Below are positions 8,428 to 16,425 of a stretch of DNA of 40,295 nt, one piece after another; position 1 is the first letter of the stretch; the number at the start of each line of letters is the position of its first letter. The stretch lies in assembly GCA_020852055.1 (NCBI GenBank), contig JADZBP010000163.1:1-40295 (forward strand), in the 5' to 3' direction. Below the pieces are notes generated by a model. That model was not told where the DNA came from, made no database searches, and was given only the letters and a program-made list of their open reading frames with translations. The position numbers and the translations under genes are program-made. Origin of the DNA: Candidatus Latescibacterota bacterium. GTDB taxonomy: Bacteria > Latescibacterota > UBA2968 > UBA8231.

Positions 8428-8455
8428 TTTTCATGGCGTCCGGTGTCCGTAGAAC
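8428..8455 (+). promoter_or_regulatory. Candidate sigma-70 promoter for the enolase-superfamily gene
   Basis: TTTTCA at 8428-8433 and TAGAAC at 8450-8455 are separated by 16 bp, giving a leader of roughly 37 nt before the ATG at 8499. Both boxes are imperfect, so this is a weak call. Confidence 0.3.
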
Positions 8456-8498
8456 ATACCAAAAACCCCAGCTCCATGTACCCCAGAAAGGACGCCCC

Positions 8499-9773
8499 AT
8501 GAAGATCAAGAGTGTCGAACTCACCAACCTGCACGTGCCCTTCACCCCCCACACCGACCAGCACCTCAAATACTGGCTGCCTCACTGGCACATCGTGCAG
8601 CTCTGCAAGATCACCCTCGACAACGGGGTCGTCGGCTGGGGCGAGACCATCCCCAACTACACCTGGGCCAAGGTCCCCGAGAACATCGCCGAGCGCATCG
8701 TCGGGCGCTCCCCCGGCGATCTGCTCTGGGAGGACAACATCGGCGCCGGGGTGCAGATGGCCCTCTTCGACGCCGTGGGCAAGACCCTGGGCACCCCGGC
8801 CTATCGCCTGCTGGGGGGCAAGGTGCGGGAGTGGTGCCCGCTCTCGTGGTGGGCCATGGACATGCCGCCCAAGGACTGGGCCATCCAGTGCGCCGATGCA
8901 GCGGCCCAGGGCTACATGAGCGCCAAACTCAAGGCCCGCACCTGGTACGACCTGCACGCGGCGGTGCGCGCCATCATCGCCAAGGTGCCGCCGCAGTTCA
9001 AACTCGACTTCGACTTCAACGCCACCCTCGACAACGCCGCCAACGCCGTGGACTTCATCAAGTCCCTGGAGCAGTACCCGCAGGTGGCGATGATCGAGAC
9101 CCCCATCCCCCACGGCGACGTGGCCGGCAACCGCCATATCCGCGCCCGCATCGACCGGCCCGTGGCCCAGCACTGGGGCGACCCGCCGATCATGACCGCC
9201 CTCACCCAGGATGTTACGGACGGGTTCGTGGTCGGGGCTGGCGCCTACGGCCTGCAGCGGCAGGCCATCGCCGCCGACGTGGCCAACAAACCCTTCTGGC
9301 TGCAGCTGGTGGGCACGGGCATCACCACCACCTGGGCCGCCCATATGGGGGCGGTGCACCGCCAAGCCAAGTGGCCGGCCATCACCTGTATGAACATCTG
9401 GGAGAGCCAGCTGCTCACCCAGCCCATCGAGCTGCGCGGCGGGTACTACCGCGTGCCCGAGGCCCCGGGTCTGGGCATCGAGGTGGACCTGAAGGCGATG
9501 AAGAAGTACACCGTGGATTATGCCTGGGTGGACCCGCCGCGCCACGTGTACCGCTACTCGCGGGCCAGCGGCGAGGTCACCTACTACGGCTGCAGCAAGG
9601 AAGCCCTGTGCGGGATCTACCCCCGCGACGCCATGCCCGTCGCCGAGGCGGGGTCGAACCTGGATGTATGGGAGGACGACGGCAGCCGCGAGTTCGCCAA
9701 GGTCTACGAGGCGGTGCAGAACGACCACACCCTGCGGCGGGTGGAGAAGATCAAGAAGGGCAAGAAGAAGTAA
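8499..9773 (+). CDS. Enolase-superfamily sugar-acid dehydratase or racemase (mandelate racemase/MLE group)
   Basis: 424 residues, starting at ATG 8499 after AGAAAGGA. The N-terminal capping domain (MKIKSVELTN, GWGETIPNY) and the barrel residues fit the mandelate racemase/muconate lactonising group. K143-L-K145 is the KxK base, D170/D172 in LDFDFN and E200 in MIETPIPHGD are metal ligands, and D228 in HWGDPP is probably the third. H282 in TWAAHMG lies where a His base often sits. The C-terminus has the typical EAPGLGIEVD ending, followed by a ~95-residue extension that is longer than usual. Family members abstract the alpha-proton of a carboxylate, often dehydrating sugar acids. With the mannonate-dehydratase-like gene nearby, a sugar-acid substrate is likely. 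Its stop codon directly abuts the stop of the convergent glycosidase-like gene. Confidence 0.88.
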   Translation: MKIKSVELTNLHVPFTPHTDQHLKYWLPHWHIVQLCKITLDNGVVGWGETIPNYTWAKVPENIAERIVGRSPGDLLWEDNIGAGVQMALFDAVGKTLGTPAYRLLGGKVREWCPLSWWAMDMPPKDWAIQCADAAAQGYMSAKLKARTWYDLHAAVRAIIAKVPPQFKLDFDFNATLDNAANAVDFIKSLEQYPQVAMIETPIPHGDVAGNRHIRARIDRPVAQHWGDPPIMTALTQDVTDGFVVGAGAYGLQRQAIAADVANKPFWLQLVGTGITTTWAAHMGAVHRQAKWPAITCMNIWESQLLTQPIELRGGYYRVPEAPGLGIEVDLKAMKKYTVDYAWVDPPRHVYRYSRASGEVTYYGCSKEALCGIYPRDAMPVAEAGSNLDVWEDDGSREFAKVYEAVQNDHTLRRVEKIKKGKKK

Positions 9774-11168
9774 CTACACGCAGCAATACGAGTAGAGCCG
9801 GGCGTTGTGCAGGTGGAAACGCAGCTTGAAGGGCCCTTCGCGCAGCGGCCCCAGGCCGGGTTTCCCCTGCCAGCGCACCGGCGCCGCCACCGCATCCATT
9901 TGTAGCGGCACACAGTCCTCCCGCCCAAACCCCGGAATCACCCGGTCCTCCTCGTCCAGGCACTCGACGAATACCTGGCCGTAGTCGGCCTTCAAATTGA
10001 GCCGCAATTCCTCGCCGCCGGCCCGCAGCAGCCGGGTGGTCAGCACCCCCCCATCGTAACTGGCACTCACCGAGGCGAAGCCGTCTACCCGCAGGGTCGC
10101 CAGGCCGATGGCCATGGAGCGCGGGTCCTGGTCCGGGATGATGCGCGGATCGTACTCGGCGGGCACCTTGTTGTGCCGGCGCGCCGTGCCCCGGTAGTAG
10201 ATGAAGAGCTGATCCCCCACCCGGATGGGCGGCGCCCCGGTGAGCAGCAACTGGAAACGGTCCCACCCCCCGATCTCCCCCAGCCCCACCAGCGGCTCAC
10301 CTGGGATGCGCGCCCAACTCTCCCCGTCGCGACTGCTCAATAACCTCAGGGTCTGGCTCTGGGCCAGGGGGCCTTTGTCGAAATGGGTGAGGATGCCCAG
10401 GTACTGGTCCCCGTACACGAACCCGGTGTTGTTGTACAGCCCCTCCTCGTCGTGCAAGGCCGTCAGGAAGGGTTTGGGCGGCGTCCAGTGCACAAAATCC
10501 TCGCTCCAGCTCAGGAGCCGGCTGGCCCCGCCCCGCAAAAAGGCCGCGTAGCGGCCCTTCAGGGTATCCACCATCATCGCCTGGGCGTCCCCCACCGGCC
10601 CCAAATCGGCGGTGCCGGGCCGCGGGTGGAAGCGGAACACCGGCTCCGGGGTGTGGCGCCACGTCAGCCCATCGGGCGAGGTGGCGGTGTAGATGCCCGA
10701 GAGCGGCCCCTCCCAATCGTAGCTGGACCAGCCGATGGCCTTGTAGCGCCGGGCCGCGTCCGGGTCGCCTACATCCTTGAGCACAGTCTCGAAATGGTCC
10801 TGCCCCTCGTGATAGGCAGCCGGGATGACAAGGTTATTCTCCTTCGAACCAAGGGCCTCGTGCAGGCGCAGGGCCGGCCGCCACCAGTGGATGCCGTCCT
10901 CCGAGAGGGCCAGACATTGCACGTGGGCTGCGCCGGGGGCGTAAAAACCGGCCATGTACCAGGCCTTGAAGAGCCGCTCCTGCTCGTCGTAGATCACCGA
11001 AGCGGTCATGCCCGGGTGTTTCTCCCACGCTGCCTCCTGCCGCAGTACCGGATGGGTCCCGTATTTGCGGGCCTGATGGTACTGGTGGCAGATATTCTCG
11101 CGGCGCTCCACGTCGCGGAAATCGACGAAGAGCCGGGGCGCTGCCGTCAACCTTCTGGGTTCGGCCAC
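9774..11168 (-). CDS. Five-bladed-propeller glycosidase-like protein (GH32/43/130-type fold)
   Basis: 464 residues from a GTG start at 11168, chosen because GGAGGAGAACC sits directly before it. Repeated blade motifs such as ALSEDGIHWWRP, ATSPDGLTWRH, SWSEDFVHWTPP and LLSSRDGESWARIP are typical of five-bladed beta-propeller carbohydrate enzymes and their uncharacterised relatives, which are common in polysaccharide-degrading bacteria. The last ~110 residues look like an accessory beta-sandwich (LRLNLKADYGQVFVECLD). The catalytic acids cannot be assigned with confidence. There is no signal peptide. It is the third gene of the mtnP/binding-protein set, beginning 13 bp after the binding-protein stop. 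The substrate is unknown, probably an oligosaccharide. Confidence 0.7.
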   Translation of the reverse strand: MAEPRRLTAAPRLFVDFRDVERRENICHQYHQARKYGTHPVLRQEAAWEKHPGMTASVIYDEQERLFKAWYMAGFYAPGAAHVQCLALSEDGIHWWRPALRLHEALGSKENNLVIPAAYHEGQDHFETVLKDVGDPDAARRYKAIGWSSYDWEGPLSGIYTATSPDGLTWRHTPEPVFRFHPRPGTADLGPVGDAQAMMVDTLKGRYAAFLRGGASRLLSWSEDFVHWTPPKPFLTALHDEEGLYNNTGFVYGDQYLGILTHFDKGPLAQSQTLRLLSSRDGESWARIPGEPLVGLGEIGGWDRFQLLLTGAPPIRVGDQLFIYYRGTARRHNKVPAEYDPRIIPDQDPRSMAIGLATLRVDGFASVSASYDGGVLTTRLLRAGGEELRLNLKADYGQVFVECLDEEDRVIPGFGREDCVPLQMDAVAAPVRWQGKPGLGPLREGPFKLRFHLHNARLYSYCCV

Positions 11169-11181
11169 GGTTCTCCTCCGC

Positions 11182-12933
11182 TCAGGGCTGGGTCGGCTTG
11201 AGGTTGAGCAGCACCAGCAGCCAGGTCCGGCTCCAGAAGGCGCTGTTGATGTAGGGGTTCTCCGCCGAGGGCCAGTTGGTCCAGTAGGTCTGGTTGTGGG
11301 CGATGCGGTGGGGCCACTGCACCAGCGGGATCGAAGGCAGTTCTGTCAGCCAGAGGTCCATGGTCTGCCGGTACAGCTCCATCATCTCCGGCGATTCCTC
11401 GGGGACCTGGGCCATGCGGTCGATCAGCGCGTCGAAACGCGCATTCTTCCAGCGCCAGTACTGCTCGGCCGCCTCGCCGGTGGGCCGCACGAAACGGCTG
11501 TGGTACTGGCTCAGCACAAAGTAGGGGTCGCGCAGGGAACTGAAATTGCCAAAGAGAAAAGCCCGGGCCGTGCCCTGCGCCACGCGGGTGGAGTAGTCGG
11601 CCGTCATACGGAAGGAGGCGTCGAAGCCCGCCTTCTTGAGCTGGGCCACCAGCACCGGGGTCAAGTCCTGAAAATGGGAGAAGATGTCGATCATCAGGGT
11701 GAAGGGTTTGCCCTCTTTCTGCCAGAACCCCTCCCCCTCCCGGGTCCAGCCCTTGCGGCGCAGGATCTGGGCGCTCTTCTCCAGGTCGAAGACCCCCACC
11801 TCGTGGCGGGCCGCCAGTTCGAGGCCGGCGGCGAAGTACCGCTTCATCTGCGGCACGTCGGGCAGGGGCAGCACGGTCCAGTCCCCCGACTTCTGCCAGC
11901 CGATCTCCACCAGCTGCTGGCGGTCGATGGCGTAGTCGATGGCCCTGCGGATCTCTGGATCGCTGAAGGGCTCTTCCAGATCGTTGAAGCCCAGGGAGAT
12001 GGGCCACCAGGTGATGTAGCTGTACGGCGGCTGGCGGCCGGTCCAGGTCGTCACCCGGGGGTTCTGCTCCAGCACCGTGGTGATATTGGCGGGCCGCAGC
12101 TCCGAGCTGATGTCGAGGTTGTTGGCGATCAGGTTCTGCACCCGCTTGGTCTCTTCCATGTACGGCAGGTAGATCAGGCGCTCCACCTGGGGCAGCGGCT
12201 GGAATCCCAGCTGGGCTGCCCACCAGTCCGGCCGCAGATCCCAGATGCGCTGGCCCGGCTCCGACAGGGCCAGGTAGTAGGGACCGGTGAGCACCGGCCA
12301 GCCCCTGGCCATATCGAAATTGGCGAAGGTCTTCGGGTCCTGGCCCTCCCAGATATGGGCCGGCACGATGGGCAGCCCCTGGTCGCCGCTGTGGATGAAA
12401 TAGTCGTAGAGAAAACGCGGATTGGGCGAGGTGAGGGTGATCCGGGCGCGATAGTCGTCGAGGGCCACGGCCTCCTTCACCAGGGTGGCCATCTCCGTCG
12501 AGTAGAGCAGCTCCGGGGCGTTGGCCTTGAGCATGTTGATGGTGAAGACCAGGTCGCGTGCGGTCCAGGGCTCGCCGTCGCTCCACTTCACCCCGTGGCG
12601 GATCTGGATCTCGACCTGGGTATAGTCGCCGTTGAAGTGGTAGCTCTCGCCGATCCAGGGGATCGGCTCGGTGTGCTCCTGGTAGGCGTTGAAGAAAAAA
12701 AGCGGCTCGTAGAGGAAATTGTACCCGATGCGGGAGATACCCCCCGGCACAAAGGGGTTGAAGGCGTCGTAGTCCATGATCTGCCCGGCGCAGGTATTGG
12801 GCTCGGTGCAGTCCATGATCAGGGTGCGGTTGCGCGGCACCTTCTTCAGCTTCCCCGACACCGGGGTATTTCTCTCGGACTGCCCGCCGCAGGCCAGCAG
12901 CAGCGCTGCGGTCAGCGCCAGGAAGAACCTCAT
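11182..12933 (-). CDS. Oligopeptide/dipeptide-type ABC substrate-binding lipoprotein (SBP_bac_5)
   Basis: 583 residues. MRFFLALTAALLLAC is a lipoprotein signal with lipobox LLA-C15, so the mature protein is anchored outside the cytoplasmic membrane. The body matches cluster-C peptide-binding proteins: an N-terminal strand with FNPFVPGG, then IQIRHGVKWSDGEPWTARDLVFT, LTGPYYLA, EIRRAIDYAIDRQQLVEIGW and a C-terminal YRQTMDLWLTELPSIPLVQW. This family binds peptides but also sugars, nickel and opines. No permease or ATPase gene is present in the window, so it is an orphan or works with components encoded elsewhere. It lies 23 bp after mtnP and 13 bp before the propeller gene. The start at ATG 12933 is preferred because it gives a clean signal peptide; a GTG six bases upstream is possible. 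Confidence 0.88.
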   Translation of the reverse strand: MRFFLALTAALLLACGGQSERNTPVSGKLKKVPRNRTLIMDCTEPNTCAGQIMDYDAFNPFVPGGISRIGYNFLYEPLFFFNAYQEHTEPIPWIGESYHFNGDYTQVEIQIRHGVKWSDGEPWTARDLVFTINMLKANAPELLYSTEMATLVKEAVALDDYRARITLTSPNPRFLYDYFIHSGDQGLPIVPAHIWEGQDPKTFANFDMARGWPVLTGPYYLALSEPGQRIWDLRPDWWAAQLGFQPLPQVERLIYLPYMEETKRVQNLIANNLDISSELRPANITTVLEQNPRVTTWTGRQPPYSYITWWPISLGFNDLEEPFSDPEIRRAIDYAIDRQQLVEIGWQKSGDWTVLPLPDVPQMKRYFAAGLELAARHEVGVFDLEKSAQILRRKGWTREGEGFWQKEGKPFTLMIDIFSHFQDLTPVLVAQLKKAGFDASFRMTADYSTRVAQGTARAFLFGNFSSLRDPYFVLSQYHSRFVRPTGEAAEQYWRWKNARFDALIDRMAQVPEESPEMMELYRQTMDLWLTELPSIPLVQWPHRIAHNQTYWTNWPSAENPYINSAFWSRTWLLVLLNLKPTQP

Positions 12934-12956
12934 CGACACCAGCGCGTCTGCCCTTC

Positions 12957-13835
12957 TCAGAAGTACTTCCCGTACAACACCCGCAGCCGCTCCTTGACCG
13001 GCGCGGTGATCGCCTCGCGCGCAGTGATGATGGCGAAGCGGGCCGCGCTCAGGCAGGCGCAGTCCGAGGTGGCCGGCAGCAGGCGTGCCACCTCGGCCAC
13101 CGTGGCATTGGCCAGGGCGGCGTTGGCCTTGAGGATGCCCAGCACCGCCTCCACCGACACATCCTCCTCGGTCTCGTGCCAGCAGTCGTAGTCGGTGCCC
13201 ATGGCCAGCAGGGCGTAACACAGCTCCGCCTCCCGCGCCAGCTTGGCCTCGGGCAGAGCGGTCATGCCGATCACCGCCGCGTCCACCTCGCGCCGATAGA
13301 ATTGGGATTCCGCCCGGGTGGAGAACTGCGGCCCCTCCATACAGATGTAGACCCCGCCCTCATGCACCGTGGCGCCCTTGGCCCGCGCCGCCTGAGCCAC
13401 GATCTGGCGCAACTCGTCGCAGAAGGGATCGGCAAACCCCACGTGGCCGGCGATGCCTTCGCCGAAGAAGGTGGAGGCCCGCAGCCCGCGCGTGCGGTCG
13501 AAGAGCTGGTCGGGCACCACCATGTCGCCGGGTTTGATGTGCTCCTTCATGATGCCCACCGCACTGACCGCCAGCACATGGGTCACCCCCAGTTGTTTGA
13601 GGGCGTGGATATTGGCCCGATAAGGCACCTCCGAGGGCAGGAGCCGGTGCCCCCGCCCGTGGCGCGGCAGAAAAAACACCTGCCGCCCGCTGACCTTGGC
13701 CTCCACCACCACGTCGGAGGGCCGGCCAAAAGGCGTGCCCAGGGAATGCTCGTGCACCACCTCGGCCCCCTCCATCTGGTACACCCCCGACCCCCCGATC
13801 ACCCCCATCACAACTGCTGTCGACTGCTCTACCAT
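12957..13835 (-). CDS. mtnP: S-methyl-5'-thioadenosine phosphorylase (MtnP)
   Basis: 292 residues, normal for the family. It splits 5'-methylthioadenosine with phosphate into adenine and 5-methylthioribose-1-phosphate, the first step of methionine salvage after polyamine or quorum-signal synthesis. The family motifs are all present: MGVIGGSGVY (phosphate loop), FLPRHGRGHRLLPSEVPYR, VSAVGIMKEHIKPGD, CMEGPQFSTRAES, VIGMTALPEAKLAREAE and GTDYDCWH. Some bacterial members also cleave inosine; I did not settle the specificity. ATG 13835 has GAGGGGG about 10 bp upstream; an adjacent GTG at 13838 is an alternative. It is the first gene of the set with the binding lipoprotein and the propeller protein. 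The region before it folds into a strong structure. No other methionine-salvage gene lies in the window. Confidence 0.93.
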   Translation of the reverse strand: MVEQSTAVVMGVIGGSGVYQMEGAEVVHEHSLGTPFGRPSDVVVEAKVSGRQVFFLPRHGRGHRLLPSEVPYRANIHALKQLGVTHVLAVSAVGIMKEHIKPGDMVVPDQLFDRTRGLRASTFFGEGIAGHVGFADPFCDELRQIVAQAARAKGATVHEGGVYICMEGPQFSTRAESQFYRREVDAAVIGMTALPEAKLAREAELCYALLAMGTDYDCWHETEEDVSVEAVLGILKANAALANATVAEVARLLPATSDCACLSAARFAIITAREAITAPVKERLRVLYGKYF

Positions 13836-13872
13836 CACGAATATCCCCCTCTATCACACGAATCATGGGTAA

Positions 13873-14005
13873 GCGCGGCGGGGAGTGAGCCCCTGAGCGG
13901 ATTTCGGTCCTCCAAGGGGCGCAGGACTGCGCCCCGGAGGACAGGCCTCGGAGCCGGCCAGGGATGGCCGGCGAGAATGAGCGAAGGGGCCGCTCCCCGA
14001 CGCGC
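13873..14005. other. Three-way-junction structured element in the divergent mtnP/helicase intergenic region
   Basis: An outer stem pairs 13873-13894 with 13985-14005. It has 20 Watson-Crick pairs and one G-U pair, broken by one mismatch (13878/14000) and one bulge (13888). It encloses two perfect hairpins. The first pairs GTCCTCC (13907-13913) with GGAGGAC (13936-13942) and continues as GGGGCGC/GCGCCCC around a 6-nt loop. The second is GCCGGCCA-GGGA-TGGCCGGC (13953-13972). The element can form in RNA of either strand or as a DNA cruciform. Read on the minus strand it ends 37 nt before the mtnP ATG, where a structured leader would sit. I match it to no known riboswitch or repeat family. Confidence 0.7.
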
Positions 14006-14014
14006 GCTCAGGTA

Positions 14015-14036
14015 ACCGCTGCCTTCTGTCAGCGGT
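14015..14036. other. Hairpin next to the structured element
   Basis: ACCGCTG (14015-14021) and CAGCGGT (14030-14036) are exact reverse complements around an 8-nt loop, 9 bp beyond the end of the three-way-junction element. No T-run follows on either strand, so it is not a standard intrinsic terminator. It could be part of the same leader RNA or an operator. Confidence 0.5.
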
Positions 14037-14039
14037 CCA

Positions 14040-14068
14040 AAGATAATGCTTATATTTGCCCCTACCAA
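14040..14068 (-). promoter_or_regulatory. Candidate promoter for mtnP transcribing through the structured element
   Basis: On the minus strand TTGGTA (14068-14063) and TATCTT (14045-14040) are spaced by 17 bp. Each box matches the sigma-70 consensus at four of six positions. Transcription would start near 14033, giving mtnP a structured leader of about 200 nt. TATATT at 14051-14056 on the plus strand overlaps it and may serve the helicase gene. Confidence 0.35.
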
Positions 14069-14073
14069 CGCCT

Positions 14074-16425
14074 ATGGAACCCCAGTTGCTCAAACTCTCC
14101 GTGCGCGACCTCGTCGCCTTTGGCCTGCGCTCCGGCAACCTCGAAAAGGGCGGCTTCGGCAACCCCGAACGGGCGGTCGAGGGCACCCGCGGCCACCAGC
14201 AGGTGCAGCGCTCCCGTCCCGCCGCCTACCAGAGCGAGGTGCCCATCTCCCTGCTGGTGGAGTTCGACGAGAGCGCCCTGGTGATCAGCGGCCGCATCGA
14301 CGGCCTGCTCATCGAGGAGGACCAGGTCCTCATCGAGGAGATCAAAACCACCTACAGCGCCCTCGACGAGCTAGAGGAGAACCCCCACCACTGGGCCCAG
14401 GCCAAGATCTACGCCCACTTCTTCGCCGTGCAACACGAGGTGGACCAGATCCAGGTGCAGCTCACCTACGTGAACCTCGATTCGGGCCAGCTCAAGGAGG
14501 AATGCCGCACCTGCACCGCCCCCGACCTGGCCGTCTTCTTCCAGGCCCTGCTAGACCGGTACCTGCGCTGGATGAAAAACTACCTGGCCTGGTGCGCCGA
14601 ACGCGACCAGTCCATCCAGCAACTGCAATTCCCCTTCGACAGCTTCCGCCGAGGCCAGAAGAACCTGATGGGCGCCGCCTTCCGCGCCATCGAGGGCCAG
14701 GGCCGGCTCTTCGCCCAGGCCCCCACCGGTATCGGGAAGACCATCTCGACCCTCTTCCCCGCCATCAAGGCTCTGGGCGCCGGGCACATGGCCAAGATCT
14801 TCTACCTCACCGCCAAGACCAGCGGCCGGGGCATCGCCGAGAAGGCCGTGGCAGACCTGCGCACCGCCGGCCTCAAGTGCAAGAGCCTCACCCTCACCGC
14901 CCGCGAGCGCATCTGTTTCAACGCCACCGAAGGCCATCCCTGCGACGTGCAGCAGTGTGAGTACGCCATCGGCTACTTCGACCGCATCGAAGGCGCCCTG
15001 GACGAGCTGTTCAGCCACGACGCCATCCCGCGCGCTCGGGTCGAAGAGGTGGCCCGCAAACACCGGGTCTGCCCCTTCGAGCTGTCGCTGGATATGTCGC
15101 TGTGGGCCGACGTGATCATCTGCGACTACAACTACGTCTTCGACCCCCGGGCGTACCTCAAACGGTTTTTCGCCGAGGAAGGCGGGGCGTACACCTTCCT
15201 CATCGACGAGGCCCACAACCTGGTGGACCGGGCCCGCGAGATGTTCTCGGCCGAACTGAGCAAACTCCAGATCGGCGGCGTGCGGCGGCGCCTCAAGAAG
15301 GAACACCCCGGCCTCAAGCGCGCCCTCAAGGAGTTGGAGGACTGCCTGGGGGAGGCGGGCCGGCGCTGCGCCGAGCTGGGCCAGCCCTGGGTGGAGCGCG
15401 AACTGCCCCACGACCTGATGCCCCTCTTGCCCGAGTTCCTCGAAAAGGCCGAGCAGGTGCTGATCCGCGACCTCAACGCTCCGTACCGCGAGGAATTGAT
15501 CGACCTCTACTTTGTCGTCTTCGGCTTCCAGCGCATCGCCGAACTCTTTGGCCCCAACTACGCCACCTATGCCGAGCCCAATCTGAAAGACCTCCGCCTC
15601 AAACTCTTCTGCATGGACCCGGCGCCCCAGTTGCGCGAGGCCCTGCGCCGCGGCCTCTCGGCGGTCTTCTTCTCCGCCACCCTCACCCCGCTGGACTATT
15701 TCCGCCAGGTGCTGGGCGGGGAGACCGAGGACCCGCTGCTCGACCTGGAATCCCCCTTCCCCGCCGAACACTTCAAACTGCTGCTGGCCGATCACCTCGA
15801 CACCTCGTACAAAGGGCGGGGCCAGAGTTTCGACCAGGTCGCCGAATCCATCGCCGCTCTCATCAGCCAGCACACCGGCAATTACCTGGTCTTCTTCCCC
15901 TCCTACCAGTACCTGCAGGAGGTATCCAACCGTTTCCGCGCCGCCCATCCAGACGTGGAGGTGCTGGTGCAGAGCACCGGCATGAACGAGCGCCAGCGGG
16001 AGCAGTTCCTCGCCGTCTTCGACGCCGAGAACCCCGATACCCTGGTGGGTTTTGCAGTGATGGGCGGCATCTTCGGCGAGGGCATCGACCTGGTCGGCGA
16101 GCGCCTGGTGGGCGCCATCGTCGTGGGCGTGGGCCTGCCCCAGGTCTGCCTGGAACGCGAACTGGTGCGCGCCTACTATGACGAGCAGGAGCTGGCCGGC
16201 TTCGACTTCTCCTACACCTATCCGGGCATGAACCGCGTCTTACAGGCCGCCGGCCGGGTGATCCGCTCTCCCCAGGACCGGGGCGTGGTGTTGCTCATCG
16301 ACCGCCGCTTCGGCTGGACCACCTACCGCCGCCTCTTCCCGCCTCACTGGCGGGCCGTGGACCTGGCCCGCAACCCCGCCCACATCAGCCTGAAGACCGA
16401 GCGCTTCTGGACGGCGCCGTCCTGA
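14074..16425 (+). CDS. XPD/DinG-like Fe-S superfamily 2 helicase with N-terminal RecB/Cas4-type nuclease domain
   Basis: 783 residues from ATG 14074; a TTG 18 bp upstream is in frame, and neither has a clear ribosome site. Residues ~1-125 form a PD-(D/E)XK nuclease: D76 in GRIDGLL, E89-x-K91 in IEEIKTTY, and the RecB-family Q109-xxx-Y113 in WAQAKIYAHF. The helicase follows: Walker A APTGIGKT (216-223), four cysteines spaced like the XPD Fe-S cluster (C281, C290, C295, C333), the DEAH box at 378-381 (IDEAHNL), and motif VI in AAGRVIRSP near residue 730. XPD/DinG helicases unwind DNA 5'-3' during repair; the fused nuclease suggests it both opens and cuts DNA. The gene stands alone on its strand, and its last 41 bp overlap the 3' end of the MFS gene. 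Confidence 0.88.
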   Translation: MEPQLLKLSVRDLVAFGLRSGNLEKGGFGNPERAVEGTRGHQQVQRSRPAAYQSEVPISLLVEFDESALVISGRIDGLLIEEDQVLIEEIKTTYSALDELEENPHHWAQAKIYAHFFAVQHEVDQIQVQLTYVNLDSGQLKEECRTCTAPDLAVFFQALLDRYLRWMKNYLAWCAERDQSIQQLQFPFDSFRRGQKNLMGAAFRAIEGQGRLFAQAPTGIGKTISTLFPAIKALGAGHMAKIFYLTAKTSGRGIAEKAVADLRTAGLKCKSLTLTARERICFNATEGHPCDVQQCEYAIGYFDRIEGALDELFSHDAIPRARVEEVARKHRVCPFELSLDMSLWADVIICDYNYVFDPRAYLKRFFAEEGGAYTFLIDEAHNLVDRAREMFSAELSKLQIGGVRRRLKKEHPGLKRALKELEDCLGEAGRRCAELGQPWVERELPHDLMPLLPEFLEKAEQVLIRDLNAPYREELIDLYFVVFGFQRIAELFGPNYATYAEPNLKDLRLKLFCMDPAPQLREALRRGLSAVFFSATLTPLDYFRQVLGGETEDPLLDLESPFPAEHFKLLLADHLDTSYKGRGQSFDQVAESIAALISQHTGNYLVFFPSYQYLQEVSNRFRAAHPDVEVLVQSTGMNERQREQFLAVFDAENPDTLVGFAVMGGIFGEGIDLVGERLVGAIVVGVGLPQVCLERELVRAYYDEQELAGFDFSYTYPGMNRVLQAAGRVIRSPQDRGVVLLIDRRFGWTTYRRLFPPHWRAVDLARNPAHISLKTERFWTAPS

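Noticed and set aside
7845..9728. Minus-strand frame of 627 codons across the enolase-family gene.
   Set aside because: It is antisense to a gene with intact catalytic residues and merges into a wrong frame of the DUF455 gene.
11296..13191. Plus-strand frame of 631 codons opposite the binding-protein gene.
   Set aside because: The opposite strand encodes a lipoprotein with a proper signal and family motifs.
14074..14450. Cas4-like motif as a sign of a CRISPR system.
   Set aside because: No repeat array or other cas gene is present; the domain is part of a repair-type helicase.
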